Shown: positions 39,401 through 54,400, counted from the stretch's first letter. The stretch: DNA of 64,000 nt from Gymnothorax reevesii (GCA_029721435.1 CM056577.1:29046719-29110718), one strand, 5' to 3'. A program made the numbers and translations. Notes: generated from the sequence alone by a model not told the origin.

Positions 39401-42400
39401 GGCAGAGAGCGGTTGGTGGTTTTCCTAATGCAGTGATCCATCCTTGTGAAAAACTTGATGGAAACTGCAAGTGAACACTTATTCTGTCTCTATTTCTCAT
39501 CATGGTCTTTAGCTACAGGGCTGTTGCCCTCACAGATGAGTTTGCTTGCATTTGTTGGTACCACTGCTGAAAAGTTACTGTGTAAGGAACTTCTGCATTT
39601 GCACTTTCATGTGCAGTTTCCACGGTGGCAGGGTGATTTTTGATTTTGGACCAAAGATGCAATTAGGTGATTGGCCTGTAGGATAGTGGTTAGTGCATTT
39701 GACTGTTAACTCTGAAGGTGAGCAGTTCAAGCCAGATTGTAACCGCAGTATCGGTACAGGTGTTGGGGCCCTTGAGCGAGGCCCTGTCAAAGGTCCTACC
39801 GTCCTATGACGCCCAAAATCTCAAATTGCCTTTAAGCTTTAAGGTCTATTGTACTTTTGCCATGTGAATTTGAATTTCACTCTAGTTTTTTGTTATTCTA
39901 CTTATGAAAAGTGTGGAGTACAAATTAAAACCAGGTTTGGCAACACCCGTTGAAAGCTGATAAATTGCTCTGTGCAATTACATAATCCATGAGATGTCAA
40001 CTGTACTCTAAGCAGTTGGCAGGAAGTGAGTCTGCAGTACCCTGTACATTCGCCCGGTCCTACTACTGAACGTTTGTTCACTTTGTTTAATACAAATCAT
40101 GTGCAACACTTCCAACAACAGTAGTGAGGATGAGAGAAAAAATTCTTAGTTTTCGCAGTCCGCTGAAATTTTAATTTGTCAGAAGATTGTGAAATTCACA
40201 TTGCCGTCTCTGAACTTGTGCAATAAGAGTGAGCAACCATGCACCTTTACTGATATTTATTCGTATTTATGTATCTCTGCACTGTCATTGTTTTATTGCC
40301 TTGCGTGTTTTTACTGTGTTCTTTTTTTCTTCCTGATCCATTGTGTGGGTAGAGCACCCATTGTTGTATCTCCCCGATGACAACAGTCGGAAGATGCTAT
40401 GGTTTAGGTCCGGGGCCACCACGCTGGCAGGGATTTTCTCTTCTGGGCTCTGGAAGCGACAGTTATTACAGGAATTTTTTCCAATTTTGCACAGGCGAAG
40501 ATATTTATTTGACAATGCTCAAGACCGATTTTTGGCAATTTTGGACGTCCAATATGGCTGCCAGCAGCCATTTTGTCTGAAATTTGGGGATCGGGGAGAT
40601 GCACGACTCGGCCCCTGTGGCGACTGAGTTATCTAGTTTCATCGTTCCTCTGTACAATGACACAGACCTCTAATTCGGAATTCAAACTGGAATTTATTTA
40701 GGCAGCTGGAATAGGTTGGCCATTATGAGCGCAAAATAGAAGCAGGTTTTAGAAACTCAATGCAATAACAATATGATGCAGAAGAAATTATTATAACGTC
40801 ATTTTTGGTGCTAGTCGGCAGACCTTGGGGGCTTACATCAGTAGTGACTGGTGAACTGAAAACGTGCGAAACAGAGACCCTTCCTTGAAAATAATGATTG
40901 GTCTTAACTTGTTTTCAATCGTTTAATTATATTGAATTTACATGAACTCAAAACAGTCGATCATCTGGTGTAGCCAGTTCTGCTCGTTAAGATGAGCACT
41001 CATAATGAGCCTCAATCTGTTTTCAGTCATTTTCCTTGAATACATTTTCCAACGATAAGTAAGCCATCAGCTGTTAAATGAGTTAAATGCACAGCTCCCT
41101 TCCCAATGCCATGTTGCAACGACTGGAGCAAATATTTGATTCACTTTACAAAAATTGATAAAGTATGATGTTAACTTCTGTGTTTTCTATAAGCGCATCA
41201 TGCTCTATCGAATCTTGGCTTTATGACTGTTTAAATACAGCAAAGAAAGTTAAATTGGCTGCAAAAATCCACAAATGAATAAAATTAATCAAAATGGAAT
41301 TTCATGATGAAATGATGCGTTTCCTCTGTTGGATTACTGAGGAGAATATGTTGAGTGTTTCTGGAGTTTACGTAGTTAAAATAATGATTGAAAACAATTA
41401 AGACCAATTATTTTCAAGGGATGTTCAGCACCTCACCAACTTTTATTTCACCATCCACCACTGGCGTACAGTGCAGCTTCTGTGGCGTCGCTAGCTGCAG
41501 CTTGCTTTGATTTACAAGGTTACCTTATTGACATTGTTTATTCTTCCTGAGCGACTTAAGATGTATATTTTTACTTAGTAGATGCATCGACCTTAGCTAT
41601 CACATGTAGCCTGCCATACACACCAGCTGTCTCTGGCTGCCCAGTAATGTAAAACAAACGTGTAAGTGCAGCATGCAGCAATGAGATGATGGTTTCAGGC
41701 CATAAATATGCAGCAAGTAACTAGTAAGCATGAAATGGCTACCTTTTATGAGCCAGTTTTTATAAGTCAGGACGATTTCTATTAGAGGGTGATTCATGAC
41801 CCTTTCGGATTTGTCAAGTTTTTTTTGATAGATATGTGAGAAACTAACAAATCACATTTTCTATCCTTAGTAGGATCTGCTTTTTTGGGGGGGGTCAGTC
41901 CTGGAACACGGGGTCAAAATCAGCCAAAATGGCAAAATCACAAAAATGAGGTATTTGATTGCTTGTATTTCTGTGCACCCTAAGTGAACCTAATTGATTT
42001 CCATTTGTGCAAATTTTGGCGGATGACTTGGGGCACAGCCCATAGGTGGCGCTGCAAATCACTACTTTTTGTAAATGTACACACTTTCCCAGGGGTTGTG
42101 TGGCTTGCGCCCTAGGTCAGCCAAGGCATTTTATGCATGTCATGATAGTTCAGCACCTCCTCTTTGGATTTGGATGAAAATTACGGCGGCTGACTTGGAA
42201 CGCACAAGTATAGGGGGTGCTTTTTGCCGCTGAAAGGTGAAATTGCCACATTTTCGCACAGCGATTTCTTCATGCGCCCATAGTCAAAATTAATGAAATA
42301 TGGCTCACTTTGTCACTCAGCAGCTCTAGTGTCAGTGGTAAAGAGAGTTCCGTGGATGGTTTTAGTATTGACCCTTTTTGTGCCATTTTTGTTAGGCCAC

Positions 42401-45400
42401 TTCACGAAAAAGCCAAATATGGTAAACTGGGAACTTTCTCTTGTGCACAGAGGGCCTCATTCACCAATAACTTCTCAAGAATCTTCTTAGATTCTTTCTC
42501 ACGGTGTTCTTAAGAAGGTTGTTAAGAAAACTCTACGTCGGATTCATCAACGTGCTCTTAAACTGCAGAATTGTTCGCAGCTGTGATGAATTCTTGATGA
42601 ATCCCATCTCCTTGTAAACTGAGCTTGTGCCAGTTGAGCCTAATTAACATGATTAGCGTAGGTTACCGCCCATCAACGCCCATGAAAAGGCATGAAACTG
42701 CAGGGCTGTGAGCAGGCACAGATGTCATACAGAGGATACAGCAGCAATAAATGTCCAAAGCAAAAAGTGAATCAATTGGAGCGCAGTTGGTAAAGAGAGA
42801 AAGGGGAGTAGTAGCTTTAGTGCAGGTTACACTAACAAAAAGGAGGCTGTCACTCATGCAGTGAACACAGTATCTGGAGAAGGACGCACAACAGAGGAGG
42901 TGAAAAAGAAATGCTTTGATCTCAAATCTGACCCAAAAAAAAAGCATTGCAAACTTCCGGAGATGCAACAGACTGGAGGGGGAACAGCAGACACCCCAAA
43001 CCTGTCTGAGTTGGACCAGCCCATCGGGGCGATCATTGGGGAGCCGGCATTCTCACGTCGCCTATGGGAAAAATCTAAATCACTATAGTTTTTTTAATTG
43101 TATCCCTCGAACGAAGGTCGGAGGATACTATGGATTTGGCCTCGTCACGCGTCCGCCGCGTCTGCAGAGATTTTCTTGTGAACGCTCTACAGCCCACAAG
43201 TGCACTGATTCTTTTCAAATTTTGCAGGGACATGTATTATGGTAAGTTCATGACGCCTATTGATTTTGGATTCTCTGGGACCATCTGGGCCCAACTGGGG
43301 GGCCTTCCGGGGATCCATGTGCTCGGTTGCCGAGTGCTCTAGTTTAATTGTTTAATTTCTCCACCCCAGTATTTAGGAGTACCACCGACTGAGTGTCTGT
43401 ATACAAACGTGTCCTAAAGGCAGGAGTTTTCCATAATGCGTGTAAGATAAAATAAAGTCATAGTATTGGACTGAGGTTCGCAACAATAGCTTGATTTATT
43501 ATTTATTTACAGATGAAGTCCCGCAGAGGCAACCTGCGACAGAACCAGAACCCTCCTGCAGCAGTACATCCATGCGTATTCAGTCTCGTGCCTCTCCTCG
43601 CCAGATCTCGGAAGCGGTGTCGGAGAATCAAGAAAGGATAGCTGACACGCTCAATAAAATTGCCTCAACACCATATCCAATACACGCAAATAAATTGCGA
43701 ATTTAAAACAATGAAGATGTGCACTGAAACTGGTCTGTGCTCATTTTTTGAAGTGAGACCTAGTGTTTTTTTTTTTTTTTTTTTTTAAATCAGACTGTTC
43801 GATTCAAATTATTTTAATGCAACTTTATTCACAAACGGGCCATTTATTGCACCCGAACTTGAACAGCGAGTCTGCAGTCTGGTCCCATCATTGCGTCAGG
43901 ATGCACATCCTCATGGTGTAGTGGCTGAGGAGAAACTGGCGGACCACACTTCATAGCGATGTTGTGTGGAACACAGCCTGCCATGATCATCCTACAGACC
44001 TGTAATGGCAAGGCAGAGTCATAAATTAGAAGATGCAAGGCGTTTGATTAAACTTGACCGAAGTCTAAGCGGGGTTTACAAGAATAAAACAAATCTTCAG
44101 TTCTCTTTATATACCTTCTCTAGTATGTACAGCAATTTGCCACCTGCTGTGTCCAAACACATCAAACGTCCCTTTAAAATGGTGGTGGTGTGTTCGATGG
44201 TGGAGCGAGTGCGTGCGTGAATCTGATTAGCTATGTGAAAACTGAGGACTCTGAGGGTTGGTCAGTAGTGTCATTAACCAGGGGGCCCGGGCATATCCTC
44301 GATCCCCTAATAAAACAAATTAAGATGAAATCAAAAGACACTTGTGGGAAATTATAATTATTAAAGGAGAGGCCTACGTACCCATGAGTCATGGGTCACC
44401 AGCTGCTCCTTGTTCGAGTAAAGGTGCATTCCCACGGAGCTGTTTTGTAAAGTGTTTGTGCATTAAATTTTTTTAAAATAAAAATGCTCAGTAAATTACC
44501 AAAATAAATGATGGAAAAATCACTGTAATATTGCATTTTAGTTAACTGCGCAAAAGAAGGCAACGCAACCAATGTGCCGACATGTCAACACTGAAATGTG
44601 CGTAAGAGTACTCCTGAGTGTTTATAGGATTTGTTCTTACCGGAGAACAAATCCTGGATGAGAAAACATTCATGAATGCCACAATCTTTGTAAAAACTTT
44701 GTAAGTAGGACTTGCGAACAAATTTATTCGTCAGAACGGTTCGCGAATGAGCCCCAAAGATTGCATCTTGTATGTGGGCGTTGAACTGAAAAGCCAAGAG
44801 AAGCTACCGGATACATATGGTCTCTCGAATTCTGATCATGCAGACATACTGTGTACTGTTTGTATGACAACCTAATTATTAGTATTCTAGAACCAGTAAT
44901 CAATCACGTGAGCAGTTCTTATGAGTCTGTAAGCATTTGTGTGTAGTTTTGATGCATCCATCATCCAAATTTTATGAGAAAGATGTCTCGCTTTGTCGAA
45001 AACCACTGACTTCATCGTAATAAAAATCCAGTATTTCAATCATTTTTGAATACATAGTATAAATCAAACAATTTCTTTTTAGTTTATTGAATATCATTTT
45101 ATCTGAGGATTATTTTGATCCAAGCCAGGTCTTGTTTTGACCAATATTAAGGATTTTATGAGGCTTTGAAAAAAAATGTTCACTTTGAGAAAACGGCAAA
45201 AAAAGGTGTTCTCGCCGTAATGCATTTTCTATTAAAAGTTAATCTTGCAAAGGGCTGTACAAGGGTTAAGGGTTAGCAAGGGTCTATGCAGTTTAACCTG
45301 TACAATAACATATTCAAAAATTGAAAAGTGGTCATTTTTGACCCTGGTGCAAATTCCCCCCACCCCATGACGCATGACCAGGTGCACTTTTTCGTTACGC

Positions 45401-48400
45401 TGCACCAGCAGACTTCCCATCTCAAGATGACTTGTACAGTCACAAAACTCACATTGGTGGTAAATGAAGTTTAAGGGGCGGGGTTTTGGAAGTTTAAAAA
45501 CTACTCACATACTGGATAGAAATCTCTGTTTATGTAGCAAAGTTGTGATTTTACAGACGAAACGTGCAAAAGTATCAATCAGTATACATACATATACTCA
45601 ACAAAAAAGTTAAGGACCACTGCATTTTTTTCCTCTATGATTTTTCTCTTGTTCTGAGCTTCCCAAGATGTCAGGCTTTGGTGAGGGCATCAGATGGTCA
45701 CTCAAGATTTTGAAATGACTCTGGACGTTGTCTGACATTTTGATGTAATGGTCTGGACTTGGTCTGATTCTGGTCTTCCCTGTGGATACCCTGTTTTGGA
45801 GTAATAAAGTCATCTGATCATATGTTTTAATGCTTTTTGTGTCTTGGATTGACCCTAATGATGTACACAACACTTGGGATTTACTTTTTTCAGTATATTT
45901 ACATGTAAAAATGAGCACAAATATGTCGATTACATGGGACTTATAACCCAACTCTAAGGGGTGTATTGACCCTTGGCTGGTCTAATTAAATGTCAGTAGT
46001 TTTGGGTGAAATGTGTCAGGAAGGTTACTGTACTGCAATGCAATCAGGCTCAATCAGGCCTGGCCCCAGATGTTCCGCTAATAGTTTCTTTTTACAACTG
46101 ATTACTGAAATTCTGCCGAAGGACAAGGTTTTTACGGTCAGCTGTTCTCCAGGGGCCGAGGGGATGAATGTACTGCGAGCACTGTGTTTGGACTGCGACA
46201 CACAGTTTATGGGGCTGTAATTCTGTTACTGCCCACTTCATATGGATGCAGGCATTCTCAAAATAAACTGCTGACTGTTATTTATGGCTGTTTGTTGTGT
46301 TGGAATTGCGGCACTTCAAAATTGCTGCAGTATCCAAATACTGATGTCCCTTGCAATAGTTTTGCTTGGCTAGCTGCAGCTCTCCGTATCATGAAATGGT
46401 AGCTCTTCCTTCTTAGGCTTCGTTAAAGCTCCAGAAGCTTGCTCTAACGAAGCCACGTGTAATATTTACATTTACTGCATTGCACTATTTGGTTAGGTCT
46501 GCTCTAAGGCAGATACTATTTGATTAGACAAAGCAAAGGCCATTCTCCCGGGAGCGAAGTGAGATTGAGGACAGTGGGATCCACCACTTGCACTAATCTT
46601 ACTGTGGCTCCACTGAGGCTCGAAGCACCATCCTTCTGGGTCCCTGTCGACCACCCCAGCCCCTACAGGCCACCTTGATATAAACCCTAAAATGGCAGAG
46701 GCTTGTGTATGGACTGGGTGCAGTTCATGTGCCTGGGTTGTGCTTACTGACTGCACCAGGGCATGATCTGATGACTATGGTATATTTTCTATTTTATGTG
46801 CTGTAGGAGGACGAGGAGTGGAAGGAATTCGAGCAGAAGGAGGTGGACTACAGCGGGCTCCGGGTACAGGCCCTTCAGCTGAAGTAAGACCCCAGCGGAT
46901 GTTTTGTTGCTGAATTTTGGCAACTATGCCAATCGGTCCTGTTTGTCTTTGTATATTTTTTTTGTCTTTAAGTTTGGACTTCAGCGCTCACAAATTTGCA
47001 TCAGTCATCTTCTTACTTCATGAATCTAATTGTCTCGTCATTACTGTTGAATGAGATTACTTTTGGTCATCCTTGGTCAATGGTCATGGTGACCGGAAAC
47101 ATCTAAAACACATTTTGGTTTATAGTTTCACTTCTAGGTGTGATAGAAATTTCTAAGCAACGTCATTCTCGTACTAACAGAGACCATTCTTGTGGTTGGG
47201 GTCATAATGACATAACTATGATGCAAGTAAGTCAAAATGATGTCATAATCACGTAAATTTGGAATTTTCAAAAGTGCGCAATTTGAAGATGGAATCATCT
47301 TTAGCATGCGGTAAATGCCCTACATGTCAATTTTGAGAGAATTGGGACCAACGGTTATGATGTTATTGATGTTTGTAGTCTGTTCAATGACAATATCTGA
47401 AATTTTGGCGAATGTCTTCATCTGTTTTTGTCACTCCTGAGTGTTGCTTCTGACTTTGATTCTGGCTTGGTCATTTACAGGCCACCAGCTGAAGCGCGTA
47501 GTGTGTATGTTCACTCCCGCCATCGGGGGATTACTTTTCATGAATACAACATGGTACAATATAACACACTTTAATTAAAATAAAAAGTTCTCCACTCAAA
47601 ATCCTGCAGTTAATTTTCAATTACCCTCTAAATTGCGAACTATAGAACGCATAGGGGCACTCCAATTTACCGGCATGCAAACCGCCACAGAAGGTGATCT
47701 CGTAACATTAACCAGTCAGCGGTAAGCTCGCCCGTTCTTCAGCTTTAGGATGTACTCATTGTAAACAAATGGCAGTGAGAAAATGCTCGACCCTTCGGCA
47801 AGTACAGATTTAAAACGTGTAGTACACTATCAGTTCGCGTCAAAGGAAGGGGTACCAGATTTAAAGGGGACCTAGTATTCTATTTTTCCAAGTTTATATT
47901 TTGGTCTTTGACTCCCCTAGAGTACTCCTGATCACGCAAAGTAAAAAAAGGTACTTATTTCGCTCGTACTGCCATACTCAAAAAAAGCAATTTGTAGTCT
48001 ATAGTAGATTCTGCCTTTGACGCCTCATTGGGGTGGCTCTTCCGCTATTGCTCCCACTCCCCGTGTGTCCACTTTCTTCTGACTGGCCAGCTCTGTGGAG
48101 GGTGGATCTTGGCGGGACGATGCAGTGTCACAGTGAAACATGTCTGCCATCTGAGCTAAGGAATCAGCGGGGAAATTCTGCTATAAAACGCAGTACATGT
48201 GTATAGATCAAATGAAATTAACTTGTTCTAATAAACACAACGGCGAAAGTGGAGGACGCAGTGCGAAAGGCTGGCAGCTCAAGCACAAATTTGCTATCTG
48301 CTACAGTTTGCTATGGCAACAGTTGGTGAGTACAGCGGTTTTACTACTCCTAGCTAGGATGCAGGGGAAGCTAGAATCCACCCCATATTGACACATTTGT

Positions 48401-51400
48401 AGAACGGGTCGACATGCCCAAGTGTAGACCAGAGACCGTAGAAATCCGGTGGGTATGAGTTTAGAGGGAAACATGGGTGAGGGACAGCTAAAACTGGCCA
48501 TAAGCTAAAAGCCATAGCCATAAGCTTTGGCGTGCATTAGGACCTGCTGTTTCGTGTGCATAGCTGTGGTGTGTTGTTAGCGTGGAGAAACGAACAGCTT
48601 CCGCACTGGTATATGACGGAGGGGCGAAAGCTCTAAGCTAAACGGCCTTCTCAGAAATTGCCCGTAGTTTACTTATTGCTTCAGAATGACCAGCTTTTCC
48701 TTGCGGAAAATGGGTGCATTATGGATAGCGCTTGAGAGCTAGACAGAGCTCTGATTAAGTCATGAACATAATACAGATTTTACAGACTGTAGGTTCTGTC
48801 TGCGTGAACCGTTGCTTATGTGGAGCTAGCAAATCGATCACTTTTATTTGAAAGAATTTGATATTCAGTCGATGGCAATGCAGCATTTGTTATACCGAAC
48901 AGGTTAGCCTGTGCGCTTCCCTATTGCTTTCACCGGTAGTATGAGAGAGTTTGCCTAGCCATTGGAGATGAATTGGGCTTACCCCAGTCATGGATAAGTA
49001 AAGCGATCGTTTCATAAGCACCCAAAAACGCACCCCAAGCTCTGCAAAATCTACGTCTGGTCTAACTGCAGCCCAACTCGGCAGACACATACAGCAACTC
49101 TCTGGTTAGCTTCAACTGTTGTGGCTACAATCAGGCAACATTATGATGAAACTACCACATTGATGCTTACCGAAGTGTAACAAGCATACCGATCAGAATT
49201 GCTGCATATACTACATATATAAAACCAGGAGCATTTTTAATTAGCACGTGTTATGGCCCCAATTTGTTATTACATTTACAACACAAAAGCAACAGCAACA
49301 GCAAGGGATGACAGACACAGTTTTAACAACTTAAACACATTTAATTCACAGACAAAGACTAACACTAACCTACACTACTGACCAAGATTAATTATGTACA
49401 AAACATAAATATTTACAATCCCTTTTCGGGGGGGGGTGGCTTGGTGATGTCCTGGATGATGAAAATCCACAAAAGAAACTTAACAGGTCTTGAACAGAAA
49501 TGACAGGTCTGGTCACACGTATCCTTCTTCTTGCAATTTCTCCTACCACTACTTGTCTCAATTCTTTTCGTTATATACTCTTTTGCAGACCCCACCCACA
49601 TTTAGACCTCTTTTTTTTTTATTTTCGGGGACTTGCCCCAGACATGTCCAGGACATGTCTAAACCTAGCTCCAGTCTGGGCTGAATAAAAAAAAAGTAAA
49701 TGCTGCCATCTAGTGGCCTCTTAACATCACACCTCAATTCCAAAAGGGAAAAATTTTGACTCATAAAGGCAAAATTTTTCTTCTCAATACAAAATGGTTA
49801 AGTGGGCACTTGTCTATATATACATATCATACAATATTCAAATAAACACGTGACATATATATACATAATCAAACACGGGATAAGCAATCAGCAATCACAT
49901 TGTCAGCACCCTTTACATGCTTAATTTCCAAGTCAAACTCCTGTAAAATCAAACTCCAATTCAACAATCTCCGATTCTTGTTTCTCATCTTACTCAAAAA
50001 CATTAACGGATTGTGGTCAGTGTACACAATCATTGGCTTTTGCCCTGTACAAACATAAACATCAAAGTGTTGTAAAGATAGAACCAGAGCCAACAGCTCC
50101 TTCTCTATTGTGGAATAGTTCCTTTGGTGGCGATTGAACTTCCTGGAGAAGTATGCCACGGGATGCTCAATGTCATCAGAGTCACTTCTCTGTTGGAGCA
50201 CAGATCCACAAGCTTGGTCACTAGCATCGAGCGCGATGGAGAACGGTTTGTTGAAGTCAGGAGATTTGAGCACGGGGAAGTGACACAGCAGAGACTTCAG
50301 GCGATCGAAGGCTCTCTGGCATGCATCATCCCAAGTGAACTTTACGCCTTTTTTCAGTTGGTTAGTTAGACTGAGAGCAATCTCAGCAAAGTTCTTGCAG
50401 AACTTGCGGTAGTACCCGATCATTCCAAGGAAGCGGCGCAAAGCTTTTTTGTTGTCAGGAACTGGAAAGTCCATGATGGCTTGGACTTTAGCATTTATGG
50501 GTGCCACCTTACCCTGGCCTATGACGTAGCCAAGATAGGTGACAGTAGCACAACCAAAGTCACTCTTGTTCAGGTTAACAGTCAGGTTAGCCTGGGTCAG
50601 GCGCTGGAACAACGTTTCTACATCGTTTAGATGTTCTTCCCAGGAGTCACTCCATGTGATCAGGTCATCGATGTACGCACCCGTTGTGGCAATCCGGCGA
50701 TTGTAGACTGTATCATCCTTTGGAACGTGGCTGGGGCATTTTTCATGCCAAAGGGTAGGACTTCATACTGGCACAATCCAGATGATGTGGCAAAAGCAGA
50801 GATGCTCTTGGCCCTCTCAGTTAAAGGCACACACCAATAACCCTTCAATAAATCAATCTTGGTCAGAAACTTTGCTTGCCCTACTCTATCAATACAATCA
50901 TCAATCCTAGGTATTGGAAACACAACAGTTCTAGTTACAGCATTGACTTTGCGATAATCTGTACAGAATCTAGTACTTTCATCAGGTTTTGGAACTAGCA
51001 CACTGGGTGAACTCCAATCTGAGTTGGAGGGTCTGATAATATGTTCTAACATGTACTCAACCTCTTTCTCAGCAATCTTTCTCTTTTCAGGATTCATCCG
51101 GTACGGATGCTGTTTTATTGGTTTGGCATCACCAACATCTACATCGTGAGAGGCTATAGTAACTCTCTTTGGAACATCAGGAAACAATTCCTCATATTTC
51201 TTGATCAACCTTTCAAACTGATCTCTCTGTGAGGGTTCTAAGTGCTGGAGTTTTACATCAAGATTTTGCAACACTTCAGTGTTTGACAATTTACATGAAA
51301 GAACTTCAGCTTTAATTCTTGGTTCATCATCTTGAAACTCCCCCTCATCTTCACACGTTTCGACCATTGGAGAATCTGAAGTGACAGCTGCAACCCTAGC

Positions 51401-54400
51401 ATTTCTGTCATAAGGCTTTAGCATGTTAACCAAAACAATTGTCATATTTTCTCCTATCTGGAGTCTTCACAATGTAATTGAGATCATTGAGTTTTGTCAG
51501 AATTTCATAAGGACCATGAAATCTAGCCTGCAATGGATTGGGCTGCAAGGGAAACAACACAAGGACCTTTTCTCCTGGTTTAAACTCACGGCTTCTAGCC
51601 TTATGATCATACCAAGTTTTCATTTTTCCCTGACTTGATTTCAAGTTCTCTTTGGCAAGGTCACAAGCTGCACGCAATCTTTCCTTGAACTTGCTAACAT
51701 AGTCTAACAGACTGATATGCGGCTCTTTCTCTTGCCATTGTTCACTCAATAATAGCAAAGGTCCTCTCACTTCATGACCAAACACAAGCTCAAATGGACT
51801 GAATCCAGTAGACTCCTGCACTGCTTCTCTAGCTGCAAACAACAGCAAATGAACCCCTTCATCCCAGTCTTTCTCATGGTCATAACAATAAGTCCTCATC
51901 ATTGTCTTGAGAGTGGAATGAAACCGCTCTAAGGCACCCTGACTTTCTGGATGATAGGCACTAGAAAGAATCTGCTTTGCACCTAGTTCATACACAACCT
52001 GCTGAAACAAACCAGAAGTGAAATTGCTACCTTGGTGTGACTGAATTTCCCTGGGAAGACCAAACAACGTGAAGAACTTTATCAAAGCCTTCGAGATTGC
52101 AGTTGCCTTGATGTTACGTAGAGGTATGGCTTCGGGGAATCTGGTAGATGCACACATGATTGTCAACAAGTACTGATTTCCAGATCTAGTCTTGGGTAAT
52201 GGACCAACGCAATCAACAATGACCCTAGAGAATGGCTCCCCAAATGCTGGGATAGGCTGCAATGGAGCTACAGGTGGGTCTAACTGGTGTTTTCCAAGTA
52301 CCTGACAAGTGTGACAGGTTTTGCAAAAGTTGGAAACGTCTTTCCGAAGCCCAGGCCAAAAGAAGTGTTTCATGATCTTATCAACAGTCTTGTTAACACC
52401 AAGATGACCTCCTAAAGGTAAACTATGAGCCATTGTTAAGATCTCATTCCTATAGACCTTTGGAACAACAATTTGCCTGACCACTGCCCAATCTGCATTG
52501 GCAGGGATATCAGGAGGGCGCCACTTCCGCATCAACACACCATCCTTGAGATAATACCCAACTGGAACTGCGTCTATTTCTTTATCAGGAAGGGCTCTCT
52601 TCTTTAGTACACAAATTTCAGGATCATTAGTTTGCTCCTCAATCAACCGCTTTCTGGACAGAGACAAGTCTCCAGACACATCAGAATCACCAGACCCATC
52701 CGGCTGGCTGAATAGAGAACTGATAAAAGTATCTGATAAGTCCTCAAACGGAGAAACCATAGTAGGCCAATCAGAGTCATGAGGCGAACCACCTGAGTCC
52801 TGACTATTCAATGTACTGGACGGCACCACATCATCTTCTTCTTTAGCCTTCTTGGCCATAGCACGAGTCACTGCGCAAGAAGGATACAGAGATGGGTCCT
52901 CATCCCCATCTTCAGTGCTCGGCTGTGAAGTAAGATGTACAGGGGGAACTACTTTGCCCCCAGCCAGGTCATTGCCTAGCAACAGAGAAACACCCTTTAT
53001 AGGTAGACTTGACATAAGTCCCACCTTTACCTGTCCTGTAACTAAATCTGACTTCAAGAATATAGAGCGCAGGGGTACAGATACAGTCCTCCCTTCAATA
53101 CCTTGTACAAGTATGAAATCCCCTGAGCGGTCTCATCACGTAACTCCAAGGAGTCCATCAACAAAAGTGACTGAGAAGCTCCGGTATCCCTTAGGATATA
53201 TATGGGGACAGGAGTAGTATGCTCATTCAGAGCCACAAATCCCTCTGACACAAATGGAAGAAATTCCTCCCTCACGAAGTCAGCTGTATCAGGCTTTTTA
53301 GCCCCACAAGAAGCAGGCAATTTAGCAGATCGGTTATCTACTACAGGGGTTTCTAACCTTGTTTTCACAAAGGCATTTGGTTTGGTATCCTTTTCTTTTT
53401 CTTTCTTAGCTTTAAGGAACCAACAGTTAGTTGTAACATGACCAGATTTCTTGCAATAACTGCAAACTAGACCACTTTTGTCACTGTCAGCTTTCACACT
53501 TTGATCAGACCTGTTACTGGATTTCTGAGCACCATCACCAGATTTGTCTTTATCTTTGGGTGAGGAATCTTGGGTATCACCATAACCCTTTATCTGAAAT
53601 TGGGACCATCTATTATAACTGCTAGACTGAAATTTGGACTTATGTGTGAGAACATATTCATCTGCAAATTTGGCAGCTGATTGCAAATTCAGTGCTTGCT
53701 TCTCATTAAGGTAGGTCTTAATATCATCCTTAACACAGTTCTTGAATTCTTCAACTAACACCATCTCTTTTAGTGAGTTGAAATCATCCTTGACCTCCAT
53801 GGAAGTACACCAGCGCTCAAAGCAAACCTGCTTCTCTTTAGCAAATTCAACATAAGTCTGATTTTCAGATTTCTTCAGACCTCTGAATTTCTGTCGGTAA
53901 GCCTCTGGAACCAACTCATATGCTCTCAAAATAACCTTTTTGACAACCTCATAATCAGAGGAATCATCTGCAGACAAAGCTGAATAGGCTTGTTGAGCTT
54001 TACCCTTGAGGACAGTTTGCAACATCAGAGGCCAGTGTTCCTTTGGCCACTGGCAACTCTTTGCTACCTTTTCAAAACACTGGAAATAGTTGTCAACATC
54101 CTTTTCCGAAAATGGAGGCACCAATTTTACCTCCTGGCTAGCCCGAAATTTATTTTCAGTTTGAATTTTAATTTTTAGTTGCTCCATTTGGAGTCTTTCT
54201 TCTCTATCGAATTTCTCTAATTCAAAATCTCTCTGTCTTGCAAATTTTTCTAACTCAAATTCTCTTTGTTTTTCTTTTTCTTCCCTCTCAAATTCTTTGT
54301 TTCTCTTTTTCCTCCCGTTCTTTTTTCTCATCTCTTGCTAATTTTTCCAACTCAAACTGCCTTTGCTTTTCTTTTTCTTCCCTTTCAATCTCTAGCATTT

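Larger units (their letters stand above)
42452..44755. mobile_element. PIF/Harbinger element, decayed
   Basis: Ends share GGGCCTCATTCACCAA (left) and, in reverse complement, GGGGCTCATTCGCGAA (right). Between them a Myb-like gene remnant reads on + and a transposase C-terminal exon on -, the two-gene arrangement known for Harbinger elements. A CTAGTT repeat (43103-43345) has inserted in the Myb-gene intron. The clear 3-bp target duplication expected for the superfamily was not found, so the ends are approximate. Confidence 0.65.
36445..46806. other. cdv3 intron 1
   Basis: No gene recognised. Contents: MITE (36688-36845), poly(T) near 37305-37325, three dispersed GTCACGGAAT motifs (about 38660, 38830, 39050) of unknown meaning, a SINE (39674-39900), two CTAGTT repeats, a Harbinger remnant (42452-44755), a mariner-like end (45597) and unrecognised DNA. 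Confidence 0.65.

Noticed and set aside
45990..46402. Two overlapping small frames in CDV3 intron 1
   Set aside because: No motif, family resemblance or repeat context could be recognised.
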